DNA of 64,000 nucleotides, taken from the NCBI GenBank assembly GCA_020466095.1, contig CM035808.1, forward strand, positions 75,013,188 through 75,077,187. The letters run 5' to 3'. Origin of the DNA: Chlorops oryzae (lineage: Eukaryota > Arthropoda > Insecta > Diptera > Chloropidae). The notes beneath the pieces were generated by a model. That model saw only the letters and a list, made by a program, of their open reading frames with translations. It was not told where the DNA came from and ran no database searches. This document shows positions 44,512 through 56,497 of this stretch, piece by piece. Each line of letters begins with the position of its first letter. The stretch's first letter is position 1. Made by a program: the position numbers and the translations under genes.

Positions 44512-45347
44512 ATTTTTTTTTAAACATTATATATTATTTATTGGATCACTCCTTTAGGATAGAAGTCTTTCAATAATTTTTAAAATCTTACACCTAATTT
44601 AACACAATTACATATCACAGAGCATGTTCCGACTTATAGAAACGTTTATGAATATAACTTTTTGATAATTACGGGCCTCGGCTTAAGAAGACTGGGCTTT
44701 TATGATGTGTGTGTAGGATCACATGTAATTGAGTCGGTGTTGGAGACCATAAGAAGCTCGAAGAAACGGTAAAGCAGTGGATTGCACGCAGGAATTGCTG
44801 ATGTGTGAAGAAACACATGTAGTATTGACGGTGTTGTTGTCGGAAACGACGATTTTAAGAAGCTAGGGTGTGCGTGGATTGCAAGGGTGCAGGGAGCGCA
44901 CCCATTGAGATGACGATCAGCTAGGAAAGCTGTGTTGATGAATGTGCATGGATTGCACCTGTTGTAGAGTATGACTTGGGGCCGCTGGCCGATCATTATT
45001 TTTGAGCCTCGAATGGTGAGATGGATTTGATAGTCTTCGCGCGAGTGGGTTCACATGCGCTTGAAGTTTACAAAAATACTTTTGTTTGACCTTGGCGAAC
45101 TCCATTTTAACCAGTTCTACGTTGAGCTCTCTATGAATGCGTTCATATGTAATAAACCAATGTAATAGTTCTTGGGAGTTTGGATTGTGCTCTCTGCAGA
45201 ATGTCAATATTTAAAGCGCTTGCATATCCATACAATTGCAGACCATACGTCCATATTGGCTTTGTGACTTGCTTGGACAGAAGGACTTTATAATCTAATT
45301 TTAGGTGAGAGCGGTTATTTATAAGCCAGTGCAAGCTTTTGGCTTTG
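44512..45347 (-). mobile_element. 5'-truncated Jockey LINE fragment (copy 1)
   Basis: A T run at 44512-44521 is the poly-A tail. The 3' UTR matches that of the LINE at 8692 (ATCTTACACCTA). The reverse transcriptase tail is present (HWLINNRSHLKLDYKVLL, IWTYGLQLYGYASALNIDIL, then RIHRELNVELVKMEF in another frame). It ends at the duplication junction. Confidence 0.9.
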
Positions 45348-45376
45348 CAGTGTAGGTAGCTTTCCTTTTTCCCCAA
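45143..45376 (-). pseudogene. Chimeric ORF across the duplication junction
   Basis: The first 10 residues (MGKKESYLHC) are gypsy integrase read from the start of copy 2. From KAKSLHWLINNRS on it is Jockey reverse transcriptase tail from the end of copy 1. It exists only because the two copies abut. Function is not expected. Confidence 0.85.
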
Positions 45377-45593
45377 TTTTTGGTTATGAATTATTCAGCT
45401 GATGCAGTTTTAGATGAATTTATTAACTTGAGCCTCGGGGTGTTGGATCCAATAAGATTGAGATACTGCATGCATCGTCTTCTGGGTGGAAAAATGACCG
45501 ACATTGTGTGCGTTACGTATTACTTCCGTCTCCATGGCTTTAGGAACTGCTGGTAAATCAAGTCCGTCACTGCATTTGTATAGAATGTTGTTT
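45348..45593 (-). pseudogene. Ty3/gypsy integrase N-terminal domain (copy 2)
   Basis: The same H2C2 segment as at 28973-29218, cut at the junction before the catalytic core, and followed by TTAA at 45594-45597. Confidence 0.8.
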
Positions 45594-46015
45594 TTAACCC
45601 TTTCAGGGTCAAAAATAATTTAGGTTGAGCCAAAAATCTAAAACCTTATATTTGGAGTAATATAATGTCTCTGAGGCCTGGAAAAATAATATTTTTTTTT
45701 ATTTTTGGACACGCCCCTGAATTTTACGTAATGTCGTATATATTCGACATTGACCTCCAAAGGCAGATACTGTTGTCATGTACAACTGGTATTCTTATGT
45801 AGAATAATAGAAAAAACAAATGGTTTTTTATTGTTTATTCATAATTTAGGATTAAAAGAAGGAACAACAAAAGTAATAGCCTTACTCATAAACTCATTTT
45901 TAATTATTAATGCTGTTAAAAATAAATTTAAATATAGAAAATTTTAATTTTATCAGATTTATTTCAAAACTGAATTTAATGTGTATATTGATAAGACTAC
46001 AAATTTTTAATAAAC

Positions 46016-46839
46016 TTATTTTTTTGTGTGAAAATTTCCAAAACAATTTAAATTTCTCTTTACACAAAGAAAAACGTTGCATTTTTTACAGATAATAAAA
46101 TAACTTTTGTTACAACCCTGAGCTTTACAGCGACCGGCACTCTTGGCCTGCACAAAAATTGGGATGTGCAGCTTTTGGTCGTGACGAACCTCTTGCGGTG
46201 GTACCTTTTGAAAAATTTTCTTTCTCTTTTGAATTGTTTGCTGCATCGAGTCTTCGCTATCTGAGTCATAACTGATGTTTACGTTTAAGGGTGTAGAGGG
46301 TGATGATGTTGCTGATTGGTTTCCTCTGCTATTTGCCTTCGATGGTCTTCCTCGCTGTAGTGGCGTATTTGACTGCGGTATATCTTCTTGTTGAGCGGCA
46401 AGAAGAGTTCGAGAAACTTGAATCCGAAAATTCATAGAATAAAGGATTTTTTTTTCGGGACTCCTTTTGCAGTCAGAGCCAAATCCACAAAGTGCATCAT
46501 GGCTCGTAAAGTCCACTTGACAGAGCGAATGTTGATGCGGTAATATTGTATCATTTGATCCAATAAATCTACACCGCCCATGCTCTCGTTATACATTCGA
46601 ACAACTAAGGGCCTATCAATCTCTATAAATTTATTTTCATTCTTATCCCAACGCTTGGCTTTATCTTCTTTACCGATTCCAACAAAATTAGAGCCCATAT
46701 TCGCAATTTTATTGTCATACCAGCGAGTGATGATAACTTTGTCATCCGCGCTTACACATTCAGTGGATGCTCCTCGTCCTCTTTGTTTCATTTCTTTTTC
46801 GCCAGGAAGGCGAGGATTGGCAAATCTGTTTATTCGTAT
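46016..46839 (-). pseudogene. piggyBac transposase, C-terminal half (copy 2)
   Basis: Same as 29641-30464, with NESMGGVDLLDQM (third catalytic Asp) and the cysteine-rich tail. Same internal frameshift; no difference from copy 1 seen. Confidence 0.9.
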
Positions 46840-47803
46840 TGTTGCGAGTCACAGACGAACAACCATGCCATATCCCAATCTTCGCCACAAAAAGTCCAAC
46901 AAAAAGAACCAGCGCGAAGACTCAACGAGTGCGATTGTGAAATTAGCCTCAGCAGCAATCGCCCAAATGAAATGAATGTAATATGAGACCCAGAAGTTTC
47001 GGCAGACAGCAGCGGTTGTGAAATCACTCCGAGCCCACGATCGCAATGCTAAAAGCCAGTGGGTGAAACCCGAGAATTAGAACGGCGGGAGAGAATTAAC
47101 GGAGCGACAGCAATGATAGGCACGGGCAGCTAGGTGTCAAGTACGAGGGGCACGAGCTGGCAAGTCAACACTGCAACTGTCTAAGCTATGCTGAAGAGCT
47201 CGATCGCTGGCAACAACAACAACACACTAACAACGGGATAGCTTTGGCGAGCTTTCGGCGAGCAAGGGAAAACACGGGAGGCACGAGCTGATGCGTCATA
47301 AGTTCTGCGCAAGGTTCAACGCCACCAAACACCGACCTACAACAACAACAACGACAATAGCAGCACCAAAGATAGACTTGCAGGTGAATCTTATGCAAGA
47401 GGTTTTGGAAAGCATCATCAGCGATATCCAATATTGCCGATCAGCAATATTGGCCTATAAAAAGGGAGCTTCGGACACAGAAAGATCAGACTGGTTTTCG
47501 GAAGTCTCTGCTTTTGACGTGCGTACATACGAGCCACGGCGTTAAAAGTATAATTAAGGACATAGGGAAATTGTAAAGTAGTGTTAGCAGCTTAACAGTG
47601 AATTAAATCCTGTCTTAGACATAAGGATCATTTAATAAAAGAAAAGATAAAATATAAACTTCACTCTTTTATTTAAAGAGGTTTATAGGAACATTTATAC
47701 GCTCGACTTTGTCTAAGCGCTTGTTTCCTATAATTTGGTGTTGGAATAAAGGAACGTTTATACGCTCGACTGTGTCTGAGCGCTAGCACCCTATATCCCA
47801 ACA
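46840..47803 (+). repeat. 5' LTR of the gag-only element (copy 2)
   Basis: Same sequence as 30465-31428 as far as I can see, starting TGTTGCGAGTCACAGACG. The primer site TGGCGCAGCCGG follows at 47808. Confidence 0.92.
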
Positions 47804-48620
47804 TTAATTGGCGCAGCCGGTATTCGACTGACTTTCAGTTGGATACGAATCATTGATAGGAATTGTCCTAAGACGTGGTGCGGCAGGACATTGAGTTAAA
47901 AGAGTCGAGCTGAAGCGGGGCCTTTTTTGGTCTTAATCAATGGTTATACCAGAACCGAATAAGCAAAACTCTAAACTCCCGTGTCGACCAAACGCACACG
48001 ATTGGGAGAATTCAAAATCACTGAAAAGAGTTTCCAAAGCAGAGTTAACCTAAAACGTGGTGCGGCAGGACATTGAGTATAAGAGTAGAGCTGAAGCGGG
48101 GCCTTTTTTGGTCTTAATCAATGGTTAAACCAGAACCGAATAAGCAAAACTCTAAACTCCCGTGTCGAAGAAACGCACACGATTGGGAAAGTCTGAGCGA
48201 AGTGAAACATCACCAAGTAACGTTTTTAAGCGTGCTATGAGGATGTTGCTTTGAAGGAAAATTTTTATACATGGCACTAAAAACTTAAATATTGTATGAT
48301 CCTTTTGTCTAAGCAGAGAGAAAATTTTCCCACTAAAAAATAAATAAAAAGGGAAAGGAAAAAATAAAAATTTTTATTACAATCCGAAAAATAAAAATTT
48401 GAGTCTAAAACCGACGGTAGCAGCCCAACTCAGAAAATACAATAATAACGTTGAGCCCCGTCTGATATATTTATTTTTTTACTCAAGAATTAGAATCACT
48501 TAAAAAAAAAAAAAAAAAAAAATTTTAAGAGAAGCAAGGGAGTTAGTAAGAGAGGCAAACCTAAACAAAGACAAATACAGAATATTTTTTAACACCAACT
48601 TACCAACAATAAACATAGCA

Positions 48621-49799
48621 ATGTCGAATCCACCTCCAGTAGATGAATTGATGGAAAAGGTCAATAGACTAGTACCATACTTCTTAGGGTCGAACAATCG
48701 AGAATTAAGTCTAGAGGTTGATAAGTTTGTCACAGGGGTTGAATTATTAAAGAGTGTAGTTGGTAATTTCAATATAATAGACATAATAAAATGCATTAAA
48801 AACCGATTAACAGGCATGGCTTACAGGAAAGTAAGCCGGAGAACAATAAATAGTTTAGATGAACTTTGCGATTTAATAAAAAGAGAATTTTTAAAAAAGC
48901 GAAGTCTGGAAACTATTAGGTCAGAAATAGCTAGCGCAGAGCAACAGGAGGACGAGAGAGCATCAGCATTTGGTGGTAGAATAGAATTCTTATTAAATGA
49001 AGCAGAAGTTTTAATTAAAAAATCCTGGAATGACATAGAAGCATTATCTGCATTAGCCGAATATAGGAAACTGGCAACCAACAAATTCATTTTTGGGGTA
49101 AAAGATACGTATATGCAGAATAGACTAGAAGGTTCAAAGGATAAACAAATTACAGACTTGATAAAACTAGCAGAAGAGTCAGAAGACCTCCATGCAGAAA
49201 ACAGTCGAAAAAACTATTCCATAAACAAAACACCCCCAGTAGCAACACAAAAGATTAAGTGTTCCTTTTGCAATTTAGAGGGCCATACTTGGGATATCTG
49301 TGCACAAAGAAAAAATACGCCTTTTTGCACCAGTTGTGCTCAATATGGACACCAATATAGTGAACAATGTAACTATAAAAATATTACGGCTATGAGCTTT
49401 AATCCCCAAATATGCACATATTGTGGAAAAATAGGTCATTTAGAGGTGAATTGTTTTAATAAAATGAAATCGTTATTTTGCAATATTTGTCAGTTAAATG
49501 GTCATTCTAGCACCCCCTTTTGTAAGCAACGACAGGAAACAAATAACATGCAGAACAATCAGCAACAGAAGAATGAACCATTTGGGCGAGTCCAGAATCA
49601 ACACAGAGGGAAAAATTTTAGTAGAATTAGAGCAGAAAATTTTAACGCGGGAGGAAATGAAAGAAACCAACCTTCAAATAACGCAATTATTCAATGTTTC
49701 AATTGCTCACAGTTTGGACATATATCCAAATTTTGTAAAGAGCAACAAATGATAAATAATGGCCCGGGAAAATCCCAGCGGCCCGGTCAAGGCCAATAG
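48621..49799 (+). CDS. Gag with five zinc knuckles, 392 aa, intact (copy 2)
   Basis: Gag would assemble particles and bind RNA. Residues 1 to about 215 form a gypsy-type capsid region (FVTGVELLKSVVGNF, NRLTGMAYRKVS, YRKLATNKFIFGVKD). Five CCHC knuckles follow: CSFCNLEGHTWDIC, CTSCAQYGHQYSEQC, CTYCGKIGHLEVNC, CNICQLNGHSSTPFC and, after a Gln/Asn-rich linker, CFNCSQFGHISKFC. One or two knuckles are usual for retroelement Gags. The ATG lies in good context after an A-rich leader. The stop comes just after the candidate frameshift heptamer. Confidence 0.9.
   Translation: MSNPPPVDELMEKVNRLVPYFLGSNNRELSLEVDKFVTGVELLKSVVGNFNIIDIIKCIKNRLTGMAYRKVSRRTINSLDELCDLIKREFLKKRSLETIRSEIASAEQQEDERASAFGGRIEFLLNEAEVLIKKSWNDIEALSALAEYRKLATNKFIFGVKDTYMQNRLEGSKDKQITDLIKLAEESEDLHAENSRKNYSINKTPPVATQKIKCSFCNLEGHTWDICAQRKNTPFCTSCAQYGHQYSEQCNYKNITAMSFNPQICTYCGKIGHLEVNCFNKMKSLFCNICQLNGHSSTPFCKQRQETNNMQNNQQQKNEPFGRVQNQHRGKNFSRIRAENFNAGGNERNQPSNNAIIQCFNCSQFGHISKFCKEQQMINNGPGKSQRPGQGQ
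49766..49772 (+). promoter_or_regulatory. Candidate -1 frameshift heptamer GGGAAAA (copy 2)
   Basis: In phase with the intact gag frame (CCG GGA AAA), 27 bases before its stop. It leads into the pol frame that is open up to the mariner at 49940. Confidence 0.6.
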
Positions 49800-49939
49800 A
49801 CCGGAACGCCATATTAAATGTCAAAATTAATAGGCCTAATCTAGTCTCCTCAAATAAAGAGAAAGTAGAATTCGTAGATAACAAGAGAGAATATAAGTTA
49901 GAGGAGCTAGAATTTTCAAAAATACTCTTAGAAGATGTA

Positions 49940-51177
49940 ACAGGTTGGCTGATAAGTCCCCGGTCTGACACATAGATGGCGTCGCTAGGATTAAATGCAT
50001 ATTATTTTTATATAGTGGCAACCTTCAAATGATTCGTGTCAAAATTTGACGTCTGTAAGTCAATTAGTTTGTGAGACTGAGCGTCTTTTGTGAAGCAACT
50101 TTTGTTATTGTGAAAAAAATGGAAAAAAAAGGAAATTCGTGTTTTGATAAAATACTGTTTTCTGAAGGAAAAAATACAGTGGAAGCAAAACCTTCGCTTG
50201 ATAATGAGTTTCCGGACTCTGCCCCAGGAAAAGTAACAATAATTGATTGGTATGCAAAATTCAAGCATGGTGAAATGAGCACGGAGGACGGTGAACGCAG
50301 TGGACGCCCCAAAGAGGTGGTTACCGACGAAAACATCAAAAAAAATTCACAAAATGATTTTGAATGACCGTAAAATGAAGTTGATCGAGATAGCAGAGGC
50401 CTTAAAGATATCAAAGGAACGTGTTGGTCATATCACTCATCAATATTTGGATATGAAAAAGCTCTGTGCAAAATGGGTGCCGCGCGAGCTCACATTTGAC
50501 CAAAAACAACAACGTGTTGATGATTCTGAGCGGTGTTTGCAGCTGTAAACTCGCAATACACCCGAGTTTTTGCGTCGATATGTGACAATGGATGAAACAT
50601 GGCTCTATCACTACACTCCTGAGTCCAATCGACAGTCGGCTGAGTGGACACCGATCGGTGAACCGTCTCCGAAGCGTGGAAAGACTCAAAAGTCCGCTGG
50701 CAAAGTAATGGCCTCTGTTTTTTGGGATGGGCATGGAATAATTTTTATCGATTATCTTGAGAAGGTAAAAACCATCAACAGTGACTTTTATATGTCGTTA
50801 TTGGAGCGTTTGAACCAAGACAACGCACCGTGCCACAAGTCATTGAGAACGATGGCAAAAATTCATGAATTAGGCTTCGAATTGCTTCCCCACCACCGTA
50901 TTCTCTAGATCTGGCCCCAGCGACTTTTTTCTTGTTCTCAGACCTGAAAAGGATGCTCGCAGGGAAAAATTTGGCTGCAATGAAGAGGTGATCGCCGAAA
51001 CTGAGGCCTATTTTGAGGCAAAACCGAAGGAGTACTACCAAAATGGTATGAAAAAATTTTAAGGTCGTTATAATCGTTGTATCGCTCTTGAAGGGAACTA
51101 TGTTGAATAATAAAAACGAATTTTGACAAAAAAATTTATTTTTCTTTGTTAGACCGGGGACTTATCAGCCAACCTGT
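49940..51177 (+). mobile_element. irritans-type mariner, defective (copy 2)
   Basis: Same ends, TA flanks and lesions as 33566-34804. It is one G shorter near 50168, which joins the first transposase segment into a longer N-terminal frame (50071-50367 region). Later stop, deletion and frameshifts are shared. Confidence 0.95.
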
Positions 51178-51179
51178 TA

Positions 51180-52400
51180 GAAGAAGATTCTAAAAGCTTT
51201 AAGCTGAAAAACATAGATAGTGGAAAGGAATTATTACTGAAAAGAAAAATAATGAAACCAAAGGTGAGCTTCGGCGATGTAATTGCCCATAAAGAAAATT
51301 TTAATGAAATTGAAGAAAAGGGGCAAGACAGAGAAAGTGTCATTTCTCTTTGCCTCGTAGATAATAAAAAAGAACCAGCTAAAGAAGGCAAAAGAATTGA
51401 AAATTTGATGAATAAAAACGAAGATATTCTAAAATTTTTATTTCTATCGATATCTTTTGTGTTATTCATTTTAAGTTTTTTAATCGAAAAAGCCATAGTA
51501 AGCTGTGTTCGTGCTCATAAAATCTGGGATGAACACAAAACACAGTTTAATAGAGAAAAAGTCAGTAACAATAATGAATCTGCACTTAACATCGAAGGTT
51601 CGCAGTCAGTGTCCGACGACATATTTGTAGTATTTCCTTGTGGACAAGCTATAAATGATAGGTTTATCTTGTTAGTGGACACTGGGTCGGATAAAAGTTT
51701 GAATAAGTCAGAAGCGTTAGAAAACAGAACTAGCTTAAACGAGTCAGAACAAAACAGATTTGGAGAAAATTTGGACATTGAAGACAACGTTAATATTGCA
51801 GATTCTTACAATTCAGAGCACAAAATATCAGAGTCACTCGAACTCGTCGTTCCCAACATCGATAAGATTTGTATTGCAGAAGCAGTTACGATCAAAGCGA
51901 GGGAAGCGAAGGTGACGCCGATTTGCGAGAAATTAGTGTTGGCGGATAAGGAAAATCAGAAAGAAGGAGTTAAGGATAAGAAGGGACTATTTAGCGGAGG
52001 GGATGTTGTGAATAAAAAGTCTAATGATTTAAAATACGAGTGCGACGAGAAGGTCGAGGATAATTTTTGGGGTCAAAATAGTAATAAAGAAGTTCAATTC
52101 GACAAGGAGGTCGAGGATAATTCTTGTGGTACTAGAAGAGATGGTACAAATGGTAATAAAGAGGTATGTGAAGATGTTTTGAAAGAAAACCCACCAGATA
52201 TAGATAAAAATACCCATGAGAAGGTATCGGTTGAAAAAGTAAACCTAAAGGAAGAATCAGAAGTTAGAAAGTTGAGGTTCTGCGAGTACTTCAAAAGTCC
52301 GAATGTAATGCACGTATCAATTCAAAAGTTTTTCTCCACAATAAAAGCACTTAAGAAGTTTTTTAAAGAATCTGTTCTCAAACAAAAAAATCTAAATTAA
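51180..52400 (+). CDS. Pol-frame ORF part 2: membrane segment and DTG motif (copy 2)
   Basis: The translation from the Met at 51252 is the same as in copy 1 over all 382 residues: membrane-like stretch, ILLVDTGSDKSL, acidic Lys/Glu-rich tail. Confidence 0.7.
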   Translation, partial: EEDSKSFKLKNIDSGKELLLKRKIMKPKVSFGDVIAHKENFNEIEEKGQDRESVISLCLVDNKKEPAKEGKRIENLMNKNEDILKFLFLSISFVLFILSFLIEKAIVSCVRAHKIWDEHKTQFNREKVSNNNESALNIEGSQSVSDDIFVVFPCGQAINDRFILLVDTGSDKSLNKSEALENRTSLNESEQNRFGENLDIEDNVNIADSYNSEHKISESLELVVPNIDKICIAEAVTIKAREAKVTPICEKLVLADKENQKEGVKDKKGLFSGGDVVNKKSNDLKYECDEKVEDNFWGQNSNKEVQFDKEVEDNSCGTRRDGTNGNKEVCEDVLKENPPDIDKNTHEKVSVEKVNLKEESEVRKLRFCEYFKSPNVMHVSIQKFFSTIKALKKFFKESVLKQKNLN

Positions 52401-53978
52401 AATTCTTACAAATGATACATACAATAGATTTAAAACATCTAGACAAATTTTTCGCCCATAACTACAATGTGCCGTAGTCTGATTAAATATTAAAATATTT
52501 TCCCAAAAAACATCTAAATATCTCGATTAAAAGGATAGCTGACTGTTTTTATCTTTATTGTCACAAAAAATTTCTTTTTAATATCGCTTATTGCGATATC
52601 TTTATAAGGAATGGCGAAGAAAAACAAATGGTTTAAATAAATTTCAGATGTTTTTTTACTGCTTCAAAGAATAGAGTTAAAAACAAAAATTGTTTTTAAA
52701 ATATTAAACATACGAATTTTAAAGTTTTTGCAACATCGGTTTTATTTCATATTGTAAGGGCACCCTTATAGGCAAAGAGCGCCACGACTTTGAAACAACC
52801 AGGAGGGGCTCAGGGTACATAATATGAATTTAAATTATTTTTTTTAGGTTAACCAAGGAGTCCGACCACAAAGACGATAGCGAGCCGGTACAGCAAGCGA
52901 GGCAAAATAAATTGGTAAATATAGAAAAGTATATGCAGATATTCACAAAATATTTTTATATACTCAAACACGTTTAATTTAAAATCAATACCTTGAAAAC
53001 ATAGGTATTTTTGTGCTTATATAACACCTTTTACTGTTTAGATGAAAAGAATATGAAAAAAATAATATAAAAAAACCAAATTTTTTTTGAGAAAGTAACA
53101 GAAGTATATAAAAAAAGGAGATACTCGAAAAAAAAAAAAAAAAAAAAAATTAAGGAAATAATTTACAAAAAAAAACAACTCAAAATAATAAACAAATATT
53201 ATAAAACTATCGCAAAAAATACACTAATTAAAACCAATATACAAATATTTACAATAAGAAATCAAACCATTCTGACAACTGTAAAAGAAAAGCTTTAAAG
53301 GAAACGTAATAAAAAAAAAATATAAAAAATTTTCAGTAAATATCTATTAATAAAAATAGTTTAAATAAATCGATAACTAAAATTTAGATCTGAAGAAGAA
53401 TATTTAAGGAATATAAATAAGAAAAACCTACGAATTCGAAATCACAAAAGTAAGTCAAAAAGATGAAGATATACGTATTTATAAAAATATACTTATACAT
53501 AATGGATTCAACCTCATGAAGCGTACAAATTAAGAAAAAACAATTATACATAGAGATAAGAAAATAATATAAGTATTCATCAACACCGGAATCAACAGTC
53601 AGAGATCGCACTCTTCACCTATTCAACAGCAGAATTCAACGGTCGACGTTGGCAAAAGTCGACTTCTATAAAAGAGGAGGAGTGGGGAGCCAGCACGGAC
53701 TCCTGAGCGAGAAAATTTTTGTACCAACAATATCACAATACAGCGTTCCACCATACCAACTTTATCTTCAAGGCTAGCCCATTGCCAAGGCCGAATCATA
53801 CTTTCAGCAGTAACAGCATCAGAGCACAGTCACATCAAAATCAACAACCTGGTTTTGGTAAAGTACGAATTTAAGCAACATTCGTAACAGCCACCATGTA
53901 AACAATTAATACGTGGCACAAAAACATCGAGTTTTTCATAATCGCTTTGGTAGCGATTTTCTTCAAGGAGGGGAGGGA
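52401..53978 (+). other. Noncoding 3' region with polypurine tract (copy 2)
   Basis: As in copy 1, A-rich, with the tract AAGGAGGGGAGGGA just before the 3' LTR and small length differences in A runs near 53110. Confidence 0.7.
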
Positions 53979-54942
53979 TGTTGCGAGTCACAGACGCACA
54001 ACCATGCCATATCCCAATCTTCGCCACAAAAAGTCCAACAACAAGAACCAGCGCGAAGACTCAACGAGTGCGATTGTGAAATTAGCCTCAGCAGCAATCG
54101 CCCAAATGAAATGAATGTAATATGAGACCCAGAAGTTTCGGCAGACAGCAGCGGTTGTGAAATCACTCCAAGCCCACGATCGCAATGCTAAAAGCCAGTG
54201 GGTGAAACCCGAGAATTAGAACGGCGGGAGAGAATTAACGGAGCGACAGCAATGATAGGCACGGGCAGCTAGGTGTCAAGTACGAGGGGCACGAGCTGGC
54301 AAGTTAACACTGCAACTGTCTAAGCTATGCTGAAGAGCTCGATCGCTGGCAACAACAACAACACACTAACAACGGGATAGCTTTGGCGAGCTTTCGGCGA
54401 GCAAGGGAAAACACGGGAGGCACGAGCTGATGCGTCATAAGTTCTGCGCAAGGTTCAACGCCACCAAACACCGACCTACAACAACAACAACGACAATAGC
54501 AGCACCAAAGATAGACTTGCAGGTGAATCTTATGCAAGAGGTTTTGGAAAGCATCATCAGCGATATCCAATATTGCCGATCAGCAATATTGGCCTATAAA
54601 AAGGGAGCTTCGGACACAGAAAGATCAGACTGGTTTTCGGAAGTCTCTGCTTTTGACGTGCGTACATACGAGCCACGGCGTTAAAAGTATAATTAAGGAC
54701 ATAGGGAAATTGTAAAGTAGTGTTAGCAGCTTAACAGTGAATTAAATCCTGTCTTAGACATAAGGATCATTAAATAAAAGAAAAGATAAAATATAAACTT
54801 CACTCTTTTATTTAAAGAGGTTTATAGGAACATTTATACGCTCGACTTTGTCTAAGCGCTTGTTTCCTATAATTTGGTGTTGGAATAAAGGAACGTTTAT
54901 ACGCTCGACTGTGTCTGAGCGCTAGCACCCTATATCCCAACA
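53979..54942 (+). repeat. 3' LTR of the gag-only element (copy 2)
   Basis: Carries the same 3'-type bases as 37607-38570 at all five sites that separate the two LTRs. Confidence 0.92.
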
Positions 54943-54946
54943 GTAT

Positions 54947-55989
54947 AGTTCCAGCTGCATTAATTTTATTTTGCTTTAGAATTTCAAACAATTGGTAAGA
55001 AGGGAAGTAGTTGTCGAAAAACAGATTATGCCCAATTTCATATTTCGGAATGCGTTGCGTTAGATGAAGTACAATAGCTGGCCCAAATCCAAAACTTTTT
55101 ACCAACTGTTGGTTTATTTCTGTTGTTGAGCCTTGGTAGACAACGAAATCATACGGCATTCCGCTTTTACCACACGTGAAGAAAACTTATTCTCCATGGA
55201 CAAGGTTTCCCCATGATGTACTGCTTAGAAAAAAATTTGCCTTTAAAGGGGATGATTTGCTCGTCAATGCACAAATTTTCTTCCAGTGTTAACTGCAGTA
55301 GACGGCTACGGACGAGTTCAATGATTGGTGTAACCTTAAAAAGGCGATCTTTTCCAGTTTTTCCTTCATTCGAATCAACCAAATGCAAATTATTTCGAAT
55401 GGCAGAGAATCTTTTACGTGTTATATTTTCGGTGAGAAAATAAATACCTATTGTTGAGTCATAAAACATCTCCACTCGGGGTAATTTCAGGACACCCATC
55501 ATAATGTGGTGCGCGAAAACAATACGTACTTCGTCCACAGTGCTTTTTTTGAACTCCAGCTGCCCTGTTTTTTTGCGCATATATATTTGTGTAGTATGCC
55601 GTTTTCGCAAAAAACTCATCTGATAAATACTTATTGAAGTATGAAAACGGTGTCTAAAGTTTGGATACACCTGCTTTTTCTACTATTGGCGCAAAATTAA
55701 TTCTACCATGATTTTGAGGCAGTCGAGCTGTCCTCCAACTTATATATTTTTTAAGCGCCCATGTTTGTGAGTACTCTGCTGCTCCTCCACTGCTTGGCCC
55801 AGGTTCTTGTAGGTCACTGAGGATATTCACATCTTGTGTATTTGCACTATCGTCGACATTTTCCTCCGAGATAGCTTCACGCTCACCAGCTAAAAAATCT
55901 TTTGATTTTACTTGTGGCACTTCGAAAATCACCTCATTATCATCCTCAATTAGCTCATCAAGATCTGAATCAGCTTCCAGTATGGCCAT
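54947..55989 (-). pseudogene. piggyBac transposase, N-terminal half (copy 2)
   Basis: Same segments as 38575-39618, with IDEQIIPFKGKF and NLFFDNYFPSY. One T less in a run near 54964 keeps the frame open into the LTR element (ORF 55159-54812). A substitution near 55919 changes Gly to Val in the acidic N-terminus. Confidence 0.9.
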
Positions 55990-56497
55990 TATCTCATCAT
56001 CAGTTAGTTTATCAATTTTCTATGGAAAAATCGAGACAAAATTATATGCATAATTTCGCAACAAAACCGCAATTTTGCAATATGTAACAAAACATATAAA
56101 CGCCTTTTTAAGGTAAATGTCGAATATATTCGACACCCGTAAAGACGCCTCCAACAGCCGCTACTTTAACATTAATTGTTTTTTTTTTTACAAAACGTTT
56201 GATTACACTTTTTTCAATACTTCAATTTTTATTTATGTCGTCTGACCACTGAAAATAATTATTTTTTATTTGCAAAGTTTATTTTTTCATAAACGTGGTG
56301 ATGCCTTCGCAATAACCGGTTTAAAACTAAGAACATAAGTCGAAAATCATAAACAACAGCAGTTATGTATAAATGAAATGTCTGTTTTGCAAACAAAACA
56401 AAAACAAAATACTTAACTGCAAATTATTTTACTGTAAGAACCCATACATACAGTGTTTGTGTAATGTCGAATATAATCGACAAAAACTTTCGTAGGG

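Larger units (their letters stand above)
28973..45347. repeat. 16.37-kb tandem duplication, copy 1
   Basis: From CAGTGTAGGTAGC in the gypsy integrase to a Jockey fragment, the sequence is repeated in direct orientation from 45348. The offset between matching features is 16375 at the start and 16371 at the end. All nested elements, their ends and target duplications are present in both copies. Bases 45340-45347 occur only here, at the junction. Confidence 0.97.
46840..54942 (+). mobile_element. Gag-only LTR retrotransposon (copy 2)
   Basis: LTRs are 46840-47803 and 53979-54942, with GTAT on both sides. Each LTR is the same as its counterpart in copy 1, keeping the five differences between 5' and 3' LTR. 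In this copy gag is intact. The leader repeat lies near 47867-48190, with two one-base losses near 48417 relative to copy 1. Confidence 0.9.
45598..56497 (-). mobile_element. piggyBac-type element (copy 2)
   Basis: Ends and interior match copy 1, with TTAA on the left and TTGG on the right. It is split by the LTR element at 46840-54942. Confidence 0.88.
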
